In this document: positions 1-6,300 of the stretch, piece after piece | How the letters are laid out: every line of letters starts with the position of its first letter | How positions within the stretch are numbered: position 1 is the first letter of the stretch | NCBI GenBank assembly: GCA_030618325.1 | Contig: JAUXDP010000063.1 | Span: 1 to 13,138, forward strand | DNA: 13,138 bases | Direction: 5' to 3' | Origin: Methylococcaceae bacterium | GTDB lineage: Bacteria; Pseudomonadota; Gammaproteobacteria; Methylococcales; Methylomonadaceae | Position numbers and translations under genes: made by a program | Notes under the pieces: model-generated | What the model saw: only the letters and a program-made list of their open reading frames with translations | The model's database searches: none | What the model was told of the DNA's origin: nothing

Positions 1-1
1 T

Positions 2-87
2 TGTAGGTTGGGTTGGGTTGGGTTAGCGCAGCGTAACCCGACAATTTTTTCAGCCTATCGGCTTACGCAGTGCTACCCCAACCTACA
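2..87. repeat. Palindromic intergenic repeat with 11-bp terminal inverted repeats
   Basis: The ends form a perfect 11-bp inverted repeat: TGTAGGTTGGG at 2-12 and CCCAACCTACA at 77-87. Inside, the left arm carries tandem GGTTG units (6-25, three GGTTG then GGTTA). GGGTTA (20-25) can pair with TAACCC (34-39) around GCGCAGCG, and AGCC/GGCT forms a small hairpin near 52-63. This composition (GGTTGGGTTAGCGCAGCGTAACCC-like) resembles short dispersed repeats that I recognise from many gammaproteobacterial and cyanobacterial intergenic regions. That recognition is from memory and was not searched. No transposase is present, so it would be a non-autonomous or REP/MITE-like element. The right arm overlaps the stop codon of the adjacent minus-strand tag gene. 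The left boundary is close to the window edge, so the element could extend further. Confidence 0.7.
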
Positions 88-655
88 TCACACTCATCAG
101 CTCCTGATGTCGGAAACAATCAACAGTGTGATCATTAACCATGCCGGTCGCTTGCATGTGTGCATAACAGATTGTTGAACCAACAAATTTGAAGCCTTTT
201 TGCTTTAAACTTTTGCTCATGGCATCCGATTCTTCCGTATTTGCAGGAACGTCTGCAAAGGTTTTCCATTTGTTTTGGATAATTTTACCATTTACAAACT
301 GCCAAATATAGCTATCGAAACTACCATATTCCTGTTGTATTGCAATAAAGGCCTGGGCATTACTAATAGCCGACTTTATTTTTAATTTATTCCTGACTAT
401 ACCTGGGTTGTTTAATAACTCATTAAATTTATCCTGGCCATAATTAGCCACTTTTTCGACATCAAAGTTATCGAATGCCTCCCTGTAGTTATCCCGTTTA
501 TTTAAAATGGTTGACCAACTTAACCCGGCTTGTGCACCTTCTAGCACCAAAAACTCAAACAGCAGCCGTTCATCGTGAACAGGAACGCCCCATTCAGTAT
601 CATGGTAATGTTCTTCATTTGGACTGCTTAAAGCCCAGTCACACTTATTGATCAT
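83..655 (-). CDS. tag: DNA-3-methyladenine glycosylase I
   Basis: This is a 190-residue base-excision repair enzyme that removes 3-methyladenine from alkylated DNA in the cytoplasm. It matches the length (about 187 aa) and layout of E. coli Tag. The N-terminus has C5 followed by YHDTEWGVP (H18), then LEGAQAGLSW (residues 38-47) with the family's conserved acidic residue at E39. The C-terminal part has KFVGSTICYAHMQATG and NDHTVDC. The four zinc ligands of the Tag zinc-snap are all present: C5, H18, H176 and C180. The start is the ATG at 655-653; no convincing Shine-Dalgarno lies before it. The TAG stop (85-83) falls inside the right arm of the repeat at 2-87, so the last codons may have been reshaped by that element, but the length is normal. 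It is separated by 241 bases from the next minus-strand gene, so shared transcription is uncertain. Confidence 0.95.
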   Translation of the reverse strand: MINKCDWALSSPNEEHYHDTEWGVPVHDERLLFEFLVLEGAQAGLSWSTILNKRDNYREAFDNFDVEKVANYGQDKFNELLNNPGIVRNKLKIKSAISNAQAFIAIQQEYGSFDSYIWQFVNGKIIQNKWKTFADVPANTEESDAMSKSLKQKGFKFVGSTICYAHMQATGMVNDHTVDCFRHQELMSVM

Positions 656-896
656 ATTGTCATGGAGTAATTAATCTTAGAAAAAAGAGTGGAAACTCCC
701 AAAAAAAGGTTTATTTTTAGCAAAACAACCCATATTATTGGAGGTGCTCTCAACGAACAAGCCTACCTTTCGTGCCAAAAATGTCAATAAAAATGGCTAT
801 CAGTTAAAAAACAGTCATAAAGAGAAGTAGCATGCCTACTGGTGATTTTGAGTTATTCAATTTGTGGTGGAGCATCCGGAGCTGATAGCGGATGAA

Positions 897-1391
897 TTAA
901 TGCCCTTTTCTTATAAAATACAGACTTAATGACAACAATAGAATAGACACCGGGAGGAACATCATCTGCAAGAATTGTTGCTCATGATAGATAACTGTAT
1001 TTTTCAAGAAATATACAAATAGAATGACGATGATGACTTCAATCAATATAGTTTTCAATTCACTGATGTTTCTTATATTCATCCAACTGTGCATGCTTTT
1101 TAAATCATCAATTGAATGTTTTGTTATGAAAATTTGATAAATGCCAAAGGCAAATATCAATAGTACTAATGCAAACAAAAAAGCATCAACTGACTCTATC
1201 AGGGAAACCGCCACTAGCTCTGATATTGACAGATGAGTATTGGTTTCAGTAATGTTCTTTCCGGAAAAAAACATAGTAAAGGATTCTATAGTTTTAGATG
1301 CTCCCACAAAAAACATCAGCCCAGAACCTAGAAAAGAAAAAAATACCGCGACCAAACTAAGATAGCGAAGAAATAATAATTTAGTTAACAT
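897..1391 (-). CDS. UPF0114 (YqhA-like) integral membrane protein
   Basis: The protein is 164 residues from the start chosen here. It is very hydrophobic, with about four predicted membrane helices: near residues 8-30, 63-90, 115-132 and 142-160 of this version. The segment LIESVDAFLFALVLLIFAFGIYQIFI and the following WMNIRNISELKTILIEVIIVILFV match the pattern of the UPF0114/YqhA family (PF03350-type), whose function is not established. It sits in the inner membrane by inference. A GTG at 1397-1395 would give 166 residues. The ATG at 1391-1389 is preferred because AAGGAG (1402-1397 on the minus strand) lies five bases before it, whereas the same AAGGAG would overlap the GTG. It is transcribed divergently from the FAD enzyme gene at 1884. 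No functional link to its neighbours is visible. Confidence 0.8.
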   Translation of the reverse strand: MLTKLLFLRYLSLVAVFFSFLGSGLMFFVGASKTIESFTMFFSGKNITETNTHLSISELVAVSLIESVDAFLFALVLLIFAFGIYQIFITKHSIDDLKSMHSWMNIRNISELKTILIEVIIVILFVYFLKNTVIYHEQQFLQMMFLPVSILLLSLSLYFIRKGH

Positions 1392-1396
1392 TGACA

Positions 1397-1402
1397 CTCC
1401 TT
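1397..1402 (-). promoter_or_regulatory. Ribosome binding site that fixes the YqhA-like start
   Basis: The minus strand reads TAAGGAGTGTCAATG. AAGGAG is a near-consensus Shine-Dalgarno five bases from the ATG at 1391-1389. It overlaps the alternative GTG (1397-1395) and so argues against that start. Confidence 0.75.
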
Positions 1403-1475
1403 ATAATTACGCGCCGATCTTTGCAGAAGTTTTATTACTTTTTATAGTATAGTCAAATAAAAACCCAGGTTATTT

Positions 1476-1620
1476 AGAGCCTGTTCAAGATCGTCACGTG
1501 CCGCTGTTCGTTTTGGGCAGACGGAGCGCATAAACCGGAGTTTACATGGAGTAAATGAGGATTTCGAGCACTGCCCAACCGCAAAGGGCAGCGGCGCAAT
1601 AGATCTTGAACAGGGTCTTA
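1476..1620. repeat. MITE-like palindromic element
   Basis: Terminal inverted repeats are GAGCCTGTTCAAGATC (1477-1492) and GATCTTGAACAGGGTC (1602-1617), matching at 15 of 16 positions. A direct TTA lies at each border (1474-1476 and 1618-1620), a possible 3-bp target duplication. Further nested arms are CCGCTG (1501-1506) with CAGCGG (1589-1594), TGGGCAG (1514-1520) with CTGCCCA (1571-1577), and a central TTTAC-ATGGA-GTAAA hairpin (1541-1555). The whole element can therefore fold into one long interrupted hairpin. It is more GC-rich than its surroundings. It encodes no transposase, so it is read as a non-autonomous mobile repeat. Similar sequence is familiar from other gammaproteobacterial intergenic regions, but I could not search. 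Confidence 0.8.
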
Positions 1621-1651
1621 GGCATTTCCTATAAATCGCTTGGCCTGATAC

Positions 1652-1684
1652 AAACTTCTAGAAATCAAGGGGCACTAGAAGTTT
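1652..1684. promoter_or_regulatory. Perfect 10-bp inverted repeat, possible operator or leader hairpin
   Basis: AAACTTCTAG (1652-1661) and CTAGAAGTTT (1675-1684) are exact inverted copies separated by 13 bases. A run of seven T follows at 1698-1704 after CCGAAACGGATTC. The site lies about 200 bases before the FAD enzyme start, between divergent genes. It could be a binding site for a dimeric regulator or a hairpin in a long 5' leader. The T-run is 13 bases beyond the stem, which is too far for a standard terminator. Function is inferred only from symmetry and position. Confidence 0.4.
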
Positions 1685-1868
1685 CCGAAACGGATTCTTT
1701 TTTTGATCATTAACACTTTTCTGGAACAGCTATAGGTTTCTATGGCATGTCAGAGATGGACTTAACTTTACTAGCACAGTATTTTCAGTTTTCAATCATC
1801 TTTGGGCAAAAACCTGTTTTATAAACTATATTGATAATTCAGGTATCAAAATAAATATTGTTGAATTT

Positions 1869-1876
1869 AAGGGGAG
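1869..1876 (+). promoter_or_regulatory. Ribosome binding site of the FAD oxidoreductase gene
   Basis: AAGGGGAG lies seven bases before the ATG at 1884. It is the strongest plus-strand Shine-Dalgarno in the window and supports this start. Confidence 0.7.
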
Positions 1877-1883
1877 AACAACA

Positions 1884-3278
1884 ATGACAAATTCAAATGA
1901 ATATGATGTGATCATCTTGGGTGCTGGCCCAGCCGGATTATCCGTCGCTTCTGAACTATCGAAAGAGTTGAAAGTATTGCTTTTTGATAAAAAAGAAACT
2001 ATCGATATGACCACAAAAAGCTGGTTGATCCCGGACATGTCCATTTCCATTGGAGAAGCTGAAGATATTCTGCCTTTTATGAAAAACGGTGTTAAACGTT
2101 TTTTAGCTGATACTTATCAAGGCATTGACGTCCAATGGCAAGCACATTTGAAATATCACTTTGCCAAAGAACATGAATTATTGGCTTATTGGGGTGAACG
2201 GGTTGAACAAAATGGTTCTGAAATATTGCTAAATTGTTGGTATCAGGATTCATTTATTACTGAAAATGGTGTGACAGTCAGCACCTCTGAAGGTGACTTT
2301 AAAAGTAAACTGTTGATCGATGCTTCTGGTGGCCATTCGCCTATTCGCTCAAGATATGCACTGACTGAAGATTGGTATTGGTGGTCGGTATGCGGTGCCG
2401 TTGTTGAATTCCCAGACGGTCTACCTGAAGGTATGCAAGTAGGCGATTATCAGCTTTGGCAGACCTTTCGCGATACCAACATCAATCTTGATGAGTCTTT
2501 AAGCCATGGACGACCCGTTTGGGAATATGAAGTGCTGGATGAAAACTCAGCTTTTGTGTTTGTTTTCTATCTGGGTAAATACCGTGTTCCACATGAAGAT
2601 ATGGAAAAAGTGTTTACCCATGTTTTACGAGAGGAGCAATCCACCTCGGATTTTCATAACAGCACTATCACCGAATTTAAACATGGCTGGTATCCATCGG
2701 GAGGACCGCATTCTCAACAAATTACAGGTGACCGCGTCACTTTTATAGGTACTGCTGGTTGTTGGACTTCTCCTTGTGGTTGGGGAGTATCATTTATTGT
2801 TGCTAACTATAAAAAATATGCCCGTCAGGTCATTGAGGCTGTCAATAAAGAGGCTTTAAGTAAAAAACAGCTGAATAAAATCATCCATTTATCGACTCGT
2901 GCAAAATACCAGGTATTACTCGACCAGATTGCAACGCATTTCCTTTCATTTGCATCGTCTTCACAACTGGATCAGTTTATCAACCTTTTCAACCCTAAGG
3001 GTCCAATAGGAGAAGCTGGACCGATGATGTGCGAGAAATTGTTTACCTTAACCATAACTGAAAAAGAAGCCATTCTTATGTTAAAAGCGGTTATTAAGAG
3101 TATTGGCGCTACGGAATTGGCTAAAAACATTCCAAAAGAAGATTATTTATTACTGATTGGCTTGTTAAAAGATAGAGTTGAAGTCAGTATCATGGATGCT
3201 CTGGAAAAAGGCCTGGAACATTTCCACTTAAATAAGCATAAGCTACATGAACAGTCTGGTTTTATACTTACAGATTAG
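1884..3278 (+). CDS. FAD-dependent oxidoreductase, geranylgeranyl reductase/lycopene cyclase-like
   Basis: This 464-residue protein starts with a Rossmann FAD-binding motif, DVIILGAGPAGLSVASEL (residues 8-25, GxGxxG at 13-18), directed at the ADP part of FAD. A second family signature, LLIDASGG, lies at 143-150. The third FAD contact region, GDRVTFIGTAGCWTSPCGWG, is at 282-301, where lycopene cyclases and geranylgeranyl reductases have their GD-G-A/PxTG region. This arrangement is shared by the p-hydroxybenzoate hydroxylase-fold group: reductases, cyclases, halogenases and monooxygenases. The Trp-rich WYWWS (164-168) and a helical C-terminal part of about 120 residues are specific features I do not recognise. 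No signal peptide or membrane helix is seen. The substrate is unknown, and no carotenoid or lipid genes are nearby. The gene ends 41 bases before the large signalling gene with no terminator between them, so co-transcription is likely. Superfamily membership is fairly sure; the exact reaction is not. Confidence 0.75.
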   Translation: MTNSNEYDVIILGAGPAGLSVASELSKELKVLLFDKKETIDMTTKSWLIPDMSISIGEAEDILPFMKNGVKRFLADTYQGIDVQWQAHLKYHFAKEHELLAYWGERVEQNGSEILLNCWYQDSFITENGVTVSTSEGDFKSKLLIDASGGHSPIRSRYALTEDWYWWSVCGAVVEFPDGLPEGMQVGDYQLWQTFRDTNINLDESLSHGRPVWEYEVLDENSAFVFVFYLGKYRVPHEDMEKVFTHVLREEQSTSDFHNSTITEFKHGWYPSGGPHSQQITGDRVTFIGTAGCWTSPCGWGVSFIVANYKKYARQVIEAVNKEALSKKQLNKIIHLSTRAKYQVLLDQIATHFLSFASSSQLDQFINLFNPKGPIGEAGPMMCEKLFTLTITEKEAILMLKAVIKSIGATELAKNIPKEDYLLLIGLLKDRVEVSIMDALEKGLEHFHLNKHKLHEQSGFILTD

Positions 3279-3319
3279 TCTGTTATCTCTTTTGTATTTA
3301 GTAAAGTGAATGTCAACAC

Positions 3320-6300
3320 ATGAATCTGACAATTCCCGGTTACCAGACCGGTGAAATAATAAAGCAATCCGCTACATCCGTTGTGTATCAAGGTGTGCGG
3401 GATAATGATCAGCAAGCTGTTGTTATCAAAACACTTAGAGATGAGTATCCAACTCGAGAGCAAATTGCAAGGGTGTGGCATGAGTACAGTATCCATCAAA
3501 AGCTGAATGAAATTCAAGGCGTTGCTAAAATTTATGATTTGATCAAGATCGATAATAAACCTGCACTGGTTATTGAATATATCTCCGGTGGTGAAATATT
3601 GATTTTATTAGAACAGCATAAACATAATCAGGACTTCCTTAATCGTTTTTTCGAACTGGCTATACAACTGACACAAACAATCGGCGAAATTCACCAGCAA
3701 CACATAATTCATAAGGATTTAAATCCACGAAATATTTTATTGGATCCTGATAGTGAAACCATCAAAATTATTGATTTTGGCATTGCCACTGAATTATCAC
3801 GCGAAAAGCAAAATCATAACTTTGAACAATTAAAAGGCTCATTGCCTTATATTTCACCAGAACAAACGGGGCGTATGAACCGCTCTATCGATTACCGTTC
3901 CGATTTTTATTCCTTAGGCATCATCTTTTATAAGTTATTGAGTGGCAAACTTCCCTATGAAGCAGAACAAGACAACCCAATGTCCTGGATTCATTGTCAC
4001 ATTGCCAGGGAACCCAAGCCATTAATAATTGCTGATAAGTCAGTATCTACAGCCTTATCGACCCTTATTAATAAACTAATGGCTAAAAATGCCGAAGATC
4101 GTTACCAAAGTGCCTTTGGTTTAAAAAATGATCTGGAAGTCTGTTATAAACAATGGCAGAAATACGGTGTTATTGGAGAATTTAACCCCGGTCAGCAGGA
4201 TATTTCTGATCACTTCCAAATTCAACAGAAACTCTACGGAAGAGAAAAGGAAGTCAGCAAGCTAATGAGGGCTTTTTCCGATATTACCGAAGGCGATAAT
4301 AAAATGTTCCTGGTCAGCGGTTTTTCAGGCATCGGTAAGTCTGCATTAATCAATGAACTACATAAACCCATCGTGGCCAAACAAGGTTATTTTATTCGCG
4401 GCAAATTTGATCAGTTTCAACGAAATATTCCTTATTCCGCTGTCGCTAATGCATTTTGCGGATTAATGAAGCAATTGTTGACTGAATCGCAGGAAAAACT
4501 ATTAGTTTGGAAACACCAATTATTGGAAGTATTGGGGACCAATGGCCAAGTCATCATAGATTTTGTTCCTGAACTGGAACAGATTATCGGCGTTCAACCC
4601 AAAGTACCTCACCTTGGTACTGAAGAAAACCAAAATCGTTTTAACCGCCTGGCTATACAGTTCTTGCAATTGTTTACGCGTAAGGAACATCCACTGGTCA
4701 TGTTTATCGATGATTTACAGTGGGTCGATTCGGCAAGTTTAAACTTACTCAAGCTATTTATGCTGAGCAAGGAGCATAGCCATTTTTTATTTATTGGCGC
4801 CTATCGTAATAATGAAGTGGACGAACACCACCCCTTTATTGCCGCTGTGGATGAATTGAAAAATGCTAAGGTTTCAGTTTCTGACCTGGTTCTCAAACCA
4901 TTAAAACTGGAACATACCAATACATTGATCTCAGAATCACTTTCTGCAAAAGCTGAAGATACCGTAGCCTTAGCACAGTTGGTCATGAATAAAACGGCAG
5001 GAAATCCTTTTTTTATCAATCAATTTCTTAAACAACTCTATGAAACCGGATTATTATCTTTCCAGATAAAAGAAAGATCATGGCAGTGGGATTTGAAACG
5101 AATCAATCAGCAACAAATTTCAGATAATGTAGTTGATCTGGTGGTTTCGAAAATACAACGGTTACCGGATCAAATGCGTGACTTGTTGATGCTGGGCGCT
5201 TGTATTGGTAATGCATTTGATTTGCAAACTTTGTCCATCATTAGTGAACAAACATTGGTCGAAACAGCTAAAAATTTGTGGCCGGCAGTCAAATCAGGTC
5301 TGTTATTAACCGAAGGTGATGGACATGCTTTATTAAAAGGGTTGCAAAACAGTGAGAGCTTTGATGAACGCGATTATCCAATAGTATCGGAACGATTTCC
5401 GCATGACCGAATTCAGCAAGCCGCTTATTCCTTAATCAAGGAAGATCAGAAAAAACAGATTCATTTACGTATTGCCAGATTGTTATTAAAAAAGATTCCA
5501 AAACAAGAACTGGATAACTATTATTTTGAGATCGTAGGACACTATAACAAAAGTATTGACCTACTAATTAATGATATCGAGCGTTGTCACCTTGCAGAGC
5601 TGAATTTAAAAATGGGTAAAAAAGCCCAGGGTGCAACAGCTTATTCCCCTGCACTACAATTTTTTGATCAGGCTGCTTTATGCCTGGAGCCTATTAAAAT
5701 TCCACGGCTGGATAAATTACATTTTGAGATCGACAAAGGCAGAATTGAATGTCATTTGTTACTAAGTCAGATTACACAAGGCTTAGAGCTTAGCGAACAG
5801 TTATTAAAACGTGCTAATACTATAGAAGATAAGGTTGAACTGAATAATATTCTAATTTTATATTATGGCGGCGCGGGTCAAATGGATAAATCTATCGATA
5901 TTGCCCTTGATTCATTACGTTATTTTGATATTAATCTGCCAAGAAATCCAAACCAAGCACAATTATTGCTGGAACTGGCAAAAGCTAAATTTAATTTAGG
6001 GTCTAAAAACAACAATGACTTAATGCAGTTGCCTTTTGTTCAGGATAAAAACATCCATATTGTATTCAGTTTACTGAAAGAACTTATTGCCCCGACTTAT
6101 TTACAAGGACTGACCAATCTTCTGCCTTTCATTATTTTACGCATGTTTAATTTAACCCTTAAACATGGTAATGGGCCAGTTTCAGCGTTTACCTATTCTG
6201 CTTATGCATTGCTATGGGCAAAACTGGATGATTTTAAGGAAGCCTATCGGTTTGGCGTATTAGCGATGGAATTCAACAAAAAAATTGATAACCCACCGAT

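Larger units (their letters stand above)
1392..1883. other. Divergent intergenic region, 492 bases
   Basis: This region lies between the minus-strand YqhA-like gene and the plus-strand FAD enzyme gene. It contains the minus-strand ribosome binding site (1402-1397), a 143-bp palindromic element (1476-1618), a perfect 10-bp inverted repeat (1652-1661 with 1675-1684) and a good ribosome binding site for the plus-strand gene (1869-1876). A weak minus-strand promoter candidate is TTGACT (1456-1451) with TAAAAC (1434-1429) and a 16-base spacer. On the plus strand several AT-rich -10-like strings occur between 1818 and 1860 (TATAAA, TATATT, GATAAT), but none pairs with a well-spaced -35, so I do not assign a promoter there. 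No protein-coding or RNA gene is recognised in it. Confidence 0.6.

Noticed and set aside
826..840. AGTAG-CATGC-CTACT hairpin as a terminator for the YqhA-like gene
   Set aside because: The stem is only five base pairs, and on the minus strand no continuous T-run follows directly (TCTCTTTATG).
656..896. Possible small gene or promoter between tag and the YqhA-like gene
   Set aside because: The plus-strand frames starting with ATG are very short (for example one of eight codons from 781) and lack a convincing ribosome binding site. No RNA fold or promoter pair stands out.
1477..1617. Phage or integron attachment site
   Set aside because: The symmetry is of a terminal-inverted-repeat element. 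There is no integrase and no tRNA nearby.
1740..1765. Sigma-54 promoter (TGGCA...) before the FAD enzyme
   Set aside because: TGGCATGTCAGAGATGGAC lacks a GC dinucleotide at the -12 spacing and is too far from a plausible start.
1884..3278. Naming the FAD enzyme a tryptophan halogenase or lycopene cyclase
   Set aside because: The FAD fold is shared, but the halogenase WxWxIP motif is not seen and no lycopene cyclase-specific signature or carotenoid genes are present, so only the superfamily is supported.
4801..5019. Minus-strand and alternate-frame open frames within the large gene, cysJ and the FAD gene
   Set aside because: They lie wholly inside well-supported genes, have no recognisable domains or ribosome binding sites, and are explained as shadows.
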